Shown piece by piece: positions 35,086 through 42,690 of a stretch of 64,000 nt of DNA. A program made the translations under genes and the position numbers. Source of the stretch: Verrucomicrobiota bacterium (GTDB lineage Bacteria; Verrucomicrobiota; Verrucomicrobiia; Opitutales; UBA953); the NCBI GenBank assembly GCA_014193315.1, contig BJHS01000001.1, forward strand, positions 124,001 through 188,000, in the 5' to 3' direction. Under the pieces are notes generated by a model. The model searched no databases, was not told where the DNA came from, and was given only the letters and a program-made list of their open reading frames with translations. Every line of letters begins with the position of its first letter. Within the stretch, counting starts at the first letter, position 1.

Positions 35086-36216
35086 ATGGCCTTTAAGCCC
35101 GAAAAACCCTCCATCCACGGCGAAACGCCGGACACCCTCGGGGCTCGCCTCGTCGAGGCTGGGCACCCACGTTACCGTGTGGCTCAGGTTTTCGAGTGGC
35201 TTTATCCCCGCCGGGTGGGAGCTTCGGAGGCCATGACCAACCTGCCGGCCAACCTCCGGGCCTGGCTGGTCGAAAACTACGACTTCACGGCTACCGACGT
35301 TATGGGCAAGAAAACGGCCTCCGATGTCACCCAAAAGGTCCTCCAGCGCCTCCGGGACGGCTCCTTGATCGAAACCGTCATAATCCGGGCGCCGATGGAG
35401 GGGGTCGGGCAGGAGCAATCCCGCCGGACCATTTGTATTTCGACTCAGGTGGGGTGCGCTTACGGCTGTAAATTCTGCGCTTCGGGCCTTGAAGGCTGGA
35501 AAAGGGACCTTTCCGTGGGGGAAATCGTCTCCCAGCTGGTCCAAGTCTGCCGGATTGAGGACCAGGCCGACCCCATCCGGGCGGCACAGGGGTTGGCCTC
35601 CTTTGACAACATCGTGGTCATGGGGATGGGCGAGCCCCTGGCCAACTATGACAACCTCCTGGCCGCCTTGCGCATCGTCAACGCCCCTTGGGGGTTTGGC
35701 TTCGGGGCGCGCCGCATCACCATCTCGACCTCCGGGGTCGTCCCCAAGATCCTTAAGTTGGCGGAGGAGGACATGGGTTTCCGCCTGGCCATCAGCCTGC
35801 ACGGGGCGACCAACGAGGTCCGCAACCAGATCATGCCCGTCAACCGCAAGTTCCCTTTAGAGGAACTGGTGCCGGCCGCCAAGGCCTTCGCCCGTAAGCA
35901 TGGCCGCATGCTCACGCTCGAGTTCATCCTCATAGAGGACATCAACGACTCGCTCGAGCAGGCGCGGAAGCTGGCGGCGATCGCGCGCGAACTGCACGCC
36001 CACGTGAACCTCATCCCTTACAACAAGGTCGAGGGCCTGCCCTGGGTGCGGCCTTCGCTCACGCGGCAAGACCGGTTCGTCAAGGAGCTCCGGGGGCTCG
36101 GCGTCACCGCCACCTTGCGGCGCGAGAAGGGGCACGACATCGACGCCGCCTGCGGCCAGCTCCGGTTGCAGAAGGAGAAGGAACTACGCGTCGACCCGCC
36201 ACCCGCGGCGGCCTAG
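35086..36216 (+). CDS. rlmN: 23S rRNA / tRNA adenine C2-methyltransferase RlmN
   Basis: 376-residue radical SAM methyltransferase that methylates A2503 of 23S rRNA and A37 of some tRNAs. The Fe-S cluster motif CxxxCxxC is Cys124, Cys128 and Cys131 (GCAYGCKFC). The catalytic Cys pair is present: Cys117 (RTICIST) and Cys356 in the C-terminal DIDAACGQL. It also has MGMGEPLANYDN and SLHGATNEVRNQIMPVN. Length is normal. The leader is CCAATCCCG without Shine-Dalgarno. Its end overlaps the convergent rpe by four bases (CTAG). Confidence 0.96.
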   Translation: MAFKPEKPSIHGETPDTLGARLVEAGHPRYRVAQVFEWLYPRRVGASEAMTNLPANLRAWLVENYDFTATDVMGKKTASDVTQKVLQRLRDGSLIETVIIRAPMEGVGQEQSRRTICISTQVGCAYGCKFCASGLEGWKRDLSVGEIVSQLVQVCRIEDQADPIRAAQGLASFDNIVVMGMGEPLANYDNLLAALRIVNAPWGFGFGARRITISTSGVVPKILKLAEEDMGFRLAISLHGATNEVRNQIMPVNRKFPLEELVPAAKAFARKHGRMLTLEFILIEDINDSLEQARKLAAIARELHAHVNLIPYNKVEGLPWVRPSLTRQDRFVKELRGLGVTATLRREKGHDIDAACGQLRLQKEKELRVDPPPAAA

Positions 36217-36863
36217 GCCGTCAGGGACTGCGCGAACGCCCGCCGGTCCGGAGCCTTGAAGAACGCCGTCCCGGCCACGAACGTGTCCGCCCCTGCTTGC
36301 CGGCAGAGGCACCCGGTCTCGGTGTTGATGCCCCCGTCGACTTCGAGGCGAAAGCCCGCCCCCCGGCGGGTGCGTTCGGCCGTAAGGAAACGGATGCTCT
36401 CCAGCACGGCAGGCATGAAGGCTTGGCCGCCGAACCCAGGGAAGACCGTCATGCAGAGGGCGAGGTCGACGTCGTCAAGGTAGGGGAGCAGGCGCCGGGG
36501 GTCCGTGTCGGGATTCATCGCGATTCCCGCCTGCAGGCCGGCAGCTTTGATCGCCGCGAGGGTCGTCGCCACATCGTGGTCGGCCTCCACGTGCACCGTC
36601 AGTCGCTCCGCGCCCGCTTGGGCGAACGCCGCCACGAACCGGTCGGGGTGGGTGAGCATCAGGTGCACATCGAAGTGCAACTTCGTCCGCGGCCGGAGGG
36701 CGGCGATGACTTGCGGGCCGAAGCTGATGTTGGGCACGAAGTGGCCGTCCATGATGTCGAGGTGGACCCAGCCTAGGCCGGCCTCCTCGATCGTGCGGAT
36801 GCCGCCCGCGAAGTCGCCGTGATCGGCGGCGAGAAGGGAGGGGGCGACGACGGCGGATGGCAT
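36213..36863 (-). CDS. rpe: Ribulose-phosphate 3-epimerase
   Basis: 216-residue TIM-barrel enzyme interconverting ribulose-5-P and xylulose-5-P in the pentose phosphate pathway. It shows APSLLAADHGDF, HLDIMDGHFVPNISFGP (metal His and catalytic Asp), HFDVHLM, VFPGFGGQAF and EVDGGIN (second catalytic Asp). I chose ATG 36863 (MPSAVVAPSLL), which lies four bases after the LptE-like gene stop. The stop overlaps that of rlmN. Confidence 0.95.
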   Translation of the reverse strand: MPSAVVAPSLLAADHGDFAGGIRTIEEAGLGWVHLDIMDGHFVPNISFGPQVIAALRPRTKLHFDVHLMLTHPDRFVAAFAQAGAERLTVHVEADHDVATTLAAIKAAGLQAGIAMNPDTDPRRLLPYLDDVDLALCMTVFPGFGGQAFMPAVLESIRFLTAERTRRGAGFRLEVDGGINTETGCLCRQAGADTFVAGTAFFKAPDRRAFAQSLTA

Positions 36864-36867
36864 GGCG

Positions 36868-37350
36868 TTACCAGGCGGTGGTGGCGGCTTCGCGCACCTG
36901 CGCGGCGATGTCGGCGAAGAGCGGACCATCGAGGCTGCGCTCTTCCGCCGTGGCGTCGCCGATGGGCTGGAGCGTGGCCGTGGCGCTGAACTCGCGGTCC
37001 TTGAAGAGGGTCTGACCGTCGCGATTCGTCAGCGTGCAGCGCACCACGTAGGTGGCCCGGAACGTGGCGAAGACATAGGAGTCCCCCGGTTTCGTCGTCA
37101 GGCCTTCACGATTGTAGCGCGCGACCTCGACGGTCAGTTTGGCACCGCCGGGGCCGACCTGGATCCGGGGGTCGCCGGCGAAGCTTTCAGCGAGTTTCTG
37201 TTGGAGGACGGCGTGCGTCCCGACCCGGGAGGTCGCGTTGCGGACCGTGTCGATCTCGAGGCGGGTGAAGGCGGGGCGGGGACCGCCCAGCCGGTAGGAC
37301 GAGCACCCGACGAGCACTCCGAGAGCGAGCGCGGCCAAGAACTTGCTCAT
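36868..37350 (-). CDS. LptE-like outer-membrane lipoprotein
   Basis: 160 residues. The lipoprotein signal has lipobox LVGC (Cys16), followed by SSYRLGGPRP, reminiscent of the CGYHLRG start of LptE. The body includes an alternating beta pattern and LTVEVARYNREG. LptE plugs LptD in the outer membrane for LPS insertion. Length fits (LptE about 170-190). The family resemblance is moderate and DUF4136-type lipoproteins are an alternative. It overlaps the BamD-like gene by four bases (ATGA). Confidence 0.6.
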   Translation of the reverse strand: MSKFLAALALGVLVGCSSYRLGGPRPAFTRLEIDTVRNATSRVGTHAVLQQKLAESFAGDPRIQVGPGGAKLTVEVARYNREGLTTKPGDSYVFATFRATYVVRCTLTNRDGQTLFKDREFSATATLQPIGDATAEERSLDGPLFADIAAQVREAATTAW

Positions 37351-38441
37351 CGTCGTTCGGTCTCGGTGGCTGATTTGGCCGCTTCCTTCTTGAAGCCGAG
37401 CGTGTCCAGGTCCCCGTCGACGGCCGTCGGGGCGGTGCCGTTGTCGAGGCGCGGGCGCGGGTGCTTGCCGAGAACCCGATCGGCGAGGGTGATGGGCGGG
37501 TTCGGGTTTTTCTGGATCAAGGCCAGCAACGCTTCGGCCTCTTTGGCGGCGGGTGATTCCGGGGCGATGGTTCGGCAGGCGTTGGCCATGAGCTTCGCCG
37601 CCTCGGGGTTATTGCGGCGGGCCCAATAGAAAGTCGCGAGGTTCAGGCGGGCGCGGGCCGCCCGGTCGCGCAGGCGGGCGATCTCCGCGCCAGCCTTGGC
37701 GGCGTGCGGGTCGCGCGGGAATTGGTCGGCCAAGGTGCGCCAATGGTCGGCGGCTTCCAGGGCGGCAGCCTGATCCCAATCGGCGCCGAGCGATTCTTTC
37801 GCCCGCAGGTCGGCGAGTCGCTCCAAGGCCTCCGGCAGGTGCTTGCTCGCCGGGTAATCGCTGATCAGTCGTTCCAAGATCCCGGCGGCGCGTCCTTCGA
37901 TGGCCAGTTCGAGGGCCAGCCGTGCGGCCCGGATCAGGCTTTCGTCGGCGAGGGGGCCGTTGGGCGCGAGCGCGAGGGTCTTCTCGTAAAGGACGAGGGC
38001 GTGAGGGCGGTCGCGGAACCACGGGAACCAACCCGCGAGCAACCGTCGGCGGCCCTCCGCCAACTCGTTCGCGATGCGAAACTGCAATTCGACGACCGAG
38101 GTGAAGCCGGAGAACGCGGAATGACGAAGGTAGAGGTCGTCGAGGATATCGACGGCCGGGTCGTACTGTTGGCGGTCGACGAGCAACTTGGCCTTGGCCA
38201 ACTGAGCCTGGGCCTCGGCCTCGGTGCCGACTTCGCCCGCGATGATGAGGTCGAGGGTCTTGAGCGCCGCACCGGGTTCCCCGGCGGCCGCTTGGCGCTC
38301 GGCTTGGCGGGCGACCGCCTCGACGATCGCGACGCGTCCCGGCTTCGTCGCGTATTCCGCGGCGGGTGGTGTGCCGAGGTCTTGGGACGAGCAGGCTACC
38401 AAGGCCAGCGTGGCTGGGAGGATTCTAACGAATAGGTTCAT
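37347..38441 (-). CDS. TPR lipoprotein, BamD-like
   Basis: 364 residues with a lipoprotein signal (lipobox LVAC, Cys17) and about five to six TPR-like helical pairs, such as EAQAQLAKAKLLVDRQQYD and AAGILERLISDYPASKHLPEALERLADL. The spacing of Y/P residues recalls BamD, the lipoprotein scaffold of the beta-barrel assembly machine. It is about 120 residues longer than typical BamD and ends in a disordered charged tail. It is coupled to the LptE-like gene and overlaps the fabH end by 17 bases. BamD identity is plausible but unproven. Confidence 0.55.
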   Translation of the reverse strand: MNLFVRILPATLALVACSSQDLGTPPAAEYATKPGRVAIVEAVARQAERQAAAGEPGAALKTLDLIIAGEVGTEAEAQAQLAKAKLLVDRQQYDPAVDILDDLYLRHSAFSGFTSVVELQFRIANELAEGRRRLLAGWFPWFRDRPHALVLYEKTLALAPNGPLADESLIRAARLALELAIEGRAAGILERLISDYPASKHLPEALERLADLRAKESLGADWDQAAALEAADHWRTLADQFPRDPHAAKAGAEIARLRDRAARARLNLATFYWARRNNPEAAKLMANACRTIAPESPAAKEAEALLALIQKNPNPPITLADRVLGKHPRPRLDNGTAPTAVDGDLDTLGFKKEAAKSATETERR

Positions 38442-39438
38442 GCCAGCGAAGGAGGGTTGCGCCCCAGGTGAGGCCGGCGCCGAAGGCGACGATCAGGATC
38501 AGGTCGCCGTGCTTGATGCGGCCATCCGTCCATGCTTCCTCGAGCGCGAGCGGGATGGAGGCGGCGGAGGTGTTGCCGTAGCGGTCGAGATTGATGGGGA
38601 AGCGGTCTAGGCCGACCTGTAACTGGTCGGAGACGGCCTCGACGATGCGGATGTTCGCTTGGTGGGGGATGAACCACGCCACGTCGTCGGAATGCTTGCC
38701 GCAGTCGGCGAGGACTCGCTCGCAGGAGTCGGCCATGACGCGGACGGCCAACTTGAAGACTTCCTTGCCGTTCATGCGCAGGAATTGTTGGCGGTCGCGC
38801 AGCGTCTGCTCGCTCGCGGGGAGGGCCGAGCCCCCGGCGACGCAATGCAGCAGCTCGGCGTTGTTGCCATCGGCGCCGAGGAGGTTGCCCAACACGCCGA
38901 CGTCTGGCGTGGTCGTGGTCTCGAGGATCGCGGCGCCGGCGCCATCGCCGAAAAGCACGCAGGTCGTGCGGTCCTGCCAGTCCACCACGCTGGAGAGTTT
39001 TTCCGCACCGACGACCAAGGCGTGCCGGTATTTGCCCGCGCGCAGCATGTCGGTGCCCACCTGCAGCGCGTAGACGAACCCCGAGCAGGCCGCGGAGACG
39101 TCGAAGCAGGGGATGTCGCGGCGGAGGCCGAGCTTGGCCTGCAGGAGGCAGGCGGTCGAAGGGAAGGGGACGTCCGGCGTCATCGTCGCAACGATGACCA
39201 GGTCGATGTCCTCGGGCTTTAGCCCGGCGCGGGCGAGCGCCTTGGCCGCGGCTTTGGCGCCCATGTCCGAGGGATTCTCCCCGGTGCCGGCGATGCGCCG
39301 TTCGGAAATCCCGGAGCGGGTCTTGATCCATTCATCGGAGGTGTCGACCATCGCGGAGAGCTCCGCATTGGTGAGCTTACGGTCGGGCGCATGGACCCCG
39401 AGGGACCGGATGAAGACTGAAAGCTCGGCACGGCTCAT
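38425..39438 (-). CDS. fabH: 3-oxoacyl-ACP synthase III
   Basis: 337-residue KAS III that condenses acetyl-CoA with malonyl-ACP to start fatty acid synthesis. The Cys-His-Asn triad is Cys118 (SAACSGF), His in FIPHQANIRI and Asn in YGNTSAAS. It has DEWIKTRSGISERRIA near the N-terminus. It follows plsX by 48 bases and belongs to the classical rpmF-plsX-fabH arrangement. Confidence 0.97.
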   Translation of the reverse strand: MSRAELSVFIRSLGVHAPDRKLTNAELSAMVDTSDEWIKTRSGISERRIAGTGENPSDMGAKAAAKALARAGLKPEDIDLVIVATMTPDVPFPSTACLLQAKLGLRRDIPCFDVSAACSGFVYALQVGTDMLRAGKYRHALVVGAEKLSSVVDWQDRTTCVLFGDGAGAAILETTTTPDVGVLGNLLGADGNNAELLHCVAGGSALPASEQTLRDRQQFLRMNGKEVFKLAVRVMADSCERVLADCGKHSDDVAWFIPHQANIRIVEAVSDQLQVGLDRFPINLDRYGNTSAASIPLALEEAWTDGRIKHGDLILIVAFGAGLTWGATLLRWHEPIR

Positions 39439-39486
39439 CGATGCCTTGAGGTAAGACCCGACGGGCGGAAAGGGAACACTAAAACC

Positions 39487-40560
39487 TCAGACTTCCTCAG
39501 GGGTCGCCGCCACCACCTGGTTGGCCACGGCCAAGGCCTCCTGAATCCGTCGACCGGCGTCGTGCCCGAGGGCCTCCAAGCCGAGCCGGATGGCGCTGCA
39601 GATTCCCTGACGGTTGCTGGAGCCATGGGCCTTCATGACTAGCCCAGATAGGCCGAGCAAGGGGGCTCCGCCGTAACGTTCTGGCTTCAGCTTGCCCTTA
39701 AGGTCGCGGAGCAGCGGGAACATGGCCACACCGCTGGCGATGTAGACCGGGTTGCGCTTCACCTTGCTGCCGACGAGGTCGCGGACCATGTAGACGAGTC
39801 CCTCGATGGTCTTCACCAGTACGTTGCCGGTGAAGCCGTCGGTGATAACGACGTCGCAGGAGTCGCCGAAGACATCGTAGCCTTCGATGGGGCCGATGTA
39901 ATTGAGCCGGTCGCCCATGGCGCGGAGAAGTTGGTGGGTGCGGTTGATGCGGGCCCCGCCTTTGCCTTCCTCCGTCCCGACGGTGAGCAGCCCGATGCGC
40001 GGGTTGGCAATCCCCAGCGAGCATTGCGCATAGATCGCGCCCATGACCGCGTTGTGGAGCAGGTGCTCGGGCTTGGCTTCCGGGTTGGCCCCGACGTCGA
40101 GCATGATGAAGTGGCCTTCCCGCCGCGGCATGATGGCCGCGAGGGCGGGGCGTTCGGCGCCCTCCATCGGGCGTACTTTGATGGTGCCAGCGGCCACGAG
40201 GGCCTTGGTATTGCCGGTCGAGACCACGACATCGACTTCGCCGGCCTTGAGCATCTCCAGCGCCTTCACCATCGAGGAGTCGCGCTTGGATTTAAGTACC
40301 GTCATCGCGGCGTCATCCATCGCGACCACGCTATTGGCGTGCTGGTAAAAGACCCGGTCGGGCTTGTTGAGGATCCGGTGCTCGCGGGCGAGCATCCGGA
40401 GGTTATCCTCGTGGCCGATGAGGGTGAGCGTGTCGGCCGTGCCGATGACGCCATCCTTCAAGGCCAAGGCAGCGGCGGCGACAGCTTCGGAGGGTCCGAG
40501 GTCACCGCCCATGCAATCTAGGGCAATCCGGTGACCTTTCTTGACCGTGGCGTAGCTCAT
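39487..40560 (-). CDS. plsX: Phosphate acyltransferase PlsX
   Basis: 357-residue PlsX, which makes acyl-phosphate from acyl-ACP for phospholipid synthesis. It shows ALDCMGGDLGPSEAVAAA, the KRDSSMVKALEMLK segment, STGNTKALVAAG and DGFTGNVLVKT. Length is normal. It lies between rpmF (25 bases) and fabH, the common bacterial order coupling ribosome and membrane lipid synthesis. Confidence 0.97.
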   Translation of the reverse strand: MSYATVKKGHRIALDCMGGDLGPSEAVAAAALALKDGVIGTADTLTLIGHEDNLRMLAREHRILNKPDRVFYQHANSVVAMDDAAMTVLKSKRDSSMVKALEMLKAGEVDVVVSTGNTKALVAAGTIKVRPMEGAERPALAAIMPRREGHFIMLDVGANPEAKPEHLLHNAVMGAIYAQCSLGIANPRIGLLTVGTEEGKGGARINRTHQLLRAMGDRLNYIGPIEGYDVFGDSCDVVITDGFTGNVLVKTIEGLVYMVRDLVGSKVKRNPVYIASGVAMFPLLRDLKGKLKPERYGGAPLLGLSGLVMKAHGSSNRQGICSAIRLGLEALGHDAGRRIQEALAVANQVVAATPEEV

Positions 40561-40585
40561 GAGGTCGGGCTAGGCCCGGGGGAGC

Positions 40586-40765
40586 TTAGGCTCCGGCGTC
40601 GAGGACTTGACGGCCGCGGTACTTGCCCGTGGTCGGGTCAACGCGGTGGGAGCGGCGGAGGGCGCCGGATTCGGCGTCCTTGACGAGCTTGGGAGCGCGG
40701 AACTGGTTGGCGCCGCGACGTAGACGGCTGCGACGCTTGGACTGTTTACGTTTCGGGTTGGCCAT
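40586..40765 (-). CDS. rpmF: 50S ribosomal protein L32
   Basis: 59 residues, beginning MANPKRKQSKRRSRLRRG, the L32 signature, with APKLV and the HRVDPTTGKYRGRQVL end. It contains no cysteine, so it is the zinc-free form lacking the paired CxxC ribbon. The leader is A/C-rich (CCAACCCTCAACC) with no Shine-Dalgarno. It is the first gene of rpmF-plsX-fabH. Confidence 0.95.
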   Translation of the reverse strand: MANPKRKQSKRRSRLRRGANQFRAPKLVKDAESGALRRSHRVDPTTGKYRGRQVLDAGA

Positions 40766-40869
40766 GGTTCTGCGCTAGGTTGAGGGTTGGTTCTACCCCT
40801 CTCGGGGTCTCGGTCAAGCCCCCTTTCCGTCGGCTTGCACAACCTCGCCCACGCTGTTTGGGTGCCTTC

Positions 40870-41415
40870 ATGCCCGGTTTCCCAGCCCTTTTCCTCGATC
40901 GCGATGGCAATCTCATCGAAGACCACCATCACACCTGCCAGCCGGAGCAAATCCAGCCCATCGCCGGGGTTCGCGAAGCGCTGATCGCCTGCCTGGGTGC
41001 GGGGTATCATCTCTTCATACTGACCAACCAGAGCGGGATCGGCCGCGGCATCTTTACCTGGGAACATTACCACGCCTGCAATGCCCGGATGCTGGAGCTG
41101 CTGGCTTTGCCGTCCCCGGGCATAAGGGAGATCAAGGCCGCGCCGGAAAGACCCGATCAACCAAGCGAGTACCGGAAGCCGAGCCCGAAGTTCATCCAAG
41201 AGATGATCGAGCGCCATGGACTTGATCCGGCCCGGAGTTGGATGATCGGCGATCGGGTTACGGATTGGGACGCCGGGCTGAATGCGGGTATTCGTTCCTG
41301 CGCGGTGCGAAGCGGGGCTCCGTTTACACCCGAACTGGAGGTGAATGCGCGGGCCCGCGGGGTTTGCTTCCATCAGGACTTCCCGTCCTTCGTCCGGCTC
41401 GAATTGGGGCTTTAA
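40870..41415 (+). CDS. HAD-IIIA phosphatase, GmhB-like
   Basis: 181 residues. HAD motif I FLDRDGNLIED (Asp10, Asp12), motif II LTNQSGIGRG, Lys in YRKPSPKF and motif IV MIGDRVTDWDAG resemble D,D-heptose 1,7-bisphosphate 7-phosphatase (GmhB) and the histidinol-phosphatase half of HisB. GmhB normally binds zinc through a Cys/His loop just before the RKP motif. Here that loop reads APERPDQPSEYRKP with no Cys, so the zinc site is missing. A role in LPS core heptose synthesis is possible. It is followed by a bidirectional terminator. Confidence 0.75.
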   Translation: MPGFPALFLDRDGNLIEDHHHTCQPEQIQPIAGVREALIACLGAGYHLFILTNQSGIGRGIFTWEHYHACNARMLELLALPSPGIREIKAAPERPDQPSEYRKPSPKFIQEMIERHGLDPARSWMIGDRVTDWDAGLNAGIRSCAVRSGAPFTPELEVNARARGVCFHQDFPSFVRLELGL

Positions 41416-41418
41416 GCC

Positions 41419-41458
41419 AACAAAAAGGGACGAACCTCTGGGTTCGTCCCTTTGTTCA
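41419..41458. terminator. Bidirectional terminator between GmhB-like and Cys-repeat genes
   Basis: A perfect 13-bp stem pairs AAAGGGACGAACC (41424-41436) with GGTTCGTCCCTTT (41441-41453), with loop TCTG. The A-rich left flank and T-rich right flank allow use in both directions. It serves the convergent genes ending at 41415 and 41475. Confidence 0.8.
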
Positions 41459-41474
41459 GATCAGCGTGAGCTGA

Positions 41475-41816
41475 TTAGGCCTTCGGCTTTTCGTCGGGGC
41501 AGCTGGGGCACTTCTTGTCGCCGTCCTTCTTGGCCGGGGCGGCAGGCGCGTCTTCGGCCTTCGGCTTTTCGTCAGGGCAATTCGGGCACTTCTTGTCGCC
41601 CTCTTTCTTCGCCGGAGCCGCCGGGGCGTCCTCGAGGTTGATGGAGAATTGAATCAGAGCCTTCGGCTTTTCGTCGGGGCAGTTGGGGCACTTCTTGTCG
41701 CCATCCTTTTTGGCCGGGGCGGCGGGGGCATCATCCTGCCTGGAGGGTTCGCTGGCGAAAACCGCCGTGCAGGCGAGGGCGCTGGTGAGGGAGAGGAGTT
41801 TAAGGAGCTTTTTCAT
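41475..41816 (-). CDS. Secreted protein of 25-residue CPxCP repeats
   Basis: 113 residues. The signal peptide is MKKLLKLLSLTSALACTAVFA. The mature part is almost entirely three copies of a 25-residue unit (residues 29-53, 63-87, 89-113). The core is APAAPAKK, an acidic residue, GDKKCP, N or S, CPDEKPKA. Units 1 and 2 are split by a ten-residue spacer (LIQFSINLE...). Each unit has one CPxCP pair, six Cys in all after the signal (43/46, 77/80, 103/106). Possible roles are metal binding or disulphide redox in the periplasm. I know no named family. The leader is A/C-rich without Shine-Dalgarno. Confidence 0.75.
   Translation of the reverse strand: MKKLLKLLSLTSALACTAVFASEPSRQDDAPAAPAKKDGDKKCPNCPDEKPKALIQFSINLEDAPAAPAKKEGDKKCPNCPDEKPKAEDAPAAPAKKDGDKKCPSCPDEKPKA
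41478..41732 (-). repeat. Three 75-bp coding repeats
   Basis: Units lie at 41478-41552, 41556-41630 and 41658-41732. The DNA copies are near-identical over the CPDEKPKA end and more diverged at wobble positions elsewhere, so the duplication is not very recent. Copy number could vary between strains by slippage or recombination. Confidence 0.9.
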
Positions 41817-41886
41817 AGGAAGGACTTATAAACTGGATGAATGGGTTGGGGAGTCAATCGGGATGGGGGTTTCGAGGTCGAGGGAT

Positions 41887-42690
41887 TTACCTAAGTTTGT
41901 CCCTCAATTCGCGCAGTTTCGGGACGATCTCGATCAGCCCCGTGCCCGGTAGCCATTGGCTCCCGCTGGAAGTCTCGAGGACGAGCCCAGCCTTTATGCA
42001 CTTAAGTTCTTTAATCAAAGTCACTTGCGACATTTCAGCGCTTCTTTTTTCGGAAAACACCAAGGGGCGGTCGGTCGGTTGGGACTCCACCCAGAGGACC
42101 ACGTCGGGATTGGCTTGGGTCAGCGTCTCCCAGTCGAGTTTGACCCAGCTGCCTTTTGCTAGGGCGGACTTGAAACCTGCGGCGCGTATCGGCAACGCGA
42201 GGTAGGCGTCGGGCCCAGCCATCATGCCGTCCCAGAGGATGAGCAGTTTGCGGGGAAGCTGGGCGGGGATGCCTTCGAGCGGACGGGTCAGGCGGTGGAT
42301 CTCCTCGGGCGAGCGGCCGAGGGCTTCGCCGATGAGTTGAATGTCCAGCAGCACCGAGGCCCCTGCTTCCGGTGCCAGCACGAGGACCTTGAGTCCGGCG
42401 CCGCGGCAGCGCTCGGCCCAGAGCGGGTTCGACGTGCGCGGCATGATGACCAGGTCGGGTTTCGTGCGCAGCAGCCGTTCGAGGTCCGGGTTGAAGACAT
42501 CGCAGTCGCGCGCGGCCGGATGGCCGACGGGGAGTGGGCACCAGCGTGTGGCGGCGACGATTTTATCGGTGGCGCCGAAGTCGACCAAGGTGCGCGTGGC
42601 CCCTGGGCTGAAGCAGGCCACCCGCTCCGGGGCGGCCGCGCGGGCCAGGGCACCGAGGGCGAGCAAGGTCAGGCCGAGCAGGCGCCACAT
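41887..42690 (-). CDS. Periplasmic substrate-binding protein, BtuF/FepB-like
   Basis: 267 residues with a signal peptide (MWRLLGLTLLALGALARAAA). The fold is of the cluster with one long connecting helix (vitamin B12 / siderophore binding). It begins PERVACFSPGATRTLVDFGATDKIVAATRWC, followed by the DVFNPDLERLLRTKPDLVIM block characteristic of BtuF. No ABC permease or ATPase is adjacent, so it is either an orphan receptor or its partner genes are elsewhere. Its start overlaps the pdxA stop by one base (TGATG). Confidence 0.8.
   Translation of the reverse strand: MWRLLGLTLLALGALARAAAPERVACFSPGATRTLVDFGATDKIVAATRWCPLPVGHPAARDCDVFNPDLERLLRTKPDLVIMPRTSNPLWAERCRGAGLKVLVLAPEAGASVLLDIQLIGEALGRSPEEIHRLTRPLEGIPAQLPRKLLILWDGMMAGPDAYLALPIRAAGFKSALAKGSWVKLDWETLTQANPDVVLWVESQPTDRPLVFSEKRSAEMSQVTLIKELKCIKAGLVLETSSGSQWLPGTGLIEIVPKLRELRDKLR

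Noticed and set aside
40570-41373. 267-codon minus-strand frame spanning rpmF and the gmhB-like gene
   Set aside because: It runs out of frame through rpmF and antisense to the phosphatase gene. The real L32 in another frame is clear.
41478-41732. CRISPR or tandem mobile repeat
   Set aside because: The repeats are in frame, encode matching 25-residue protein units, and have no uniform spacers.
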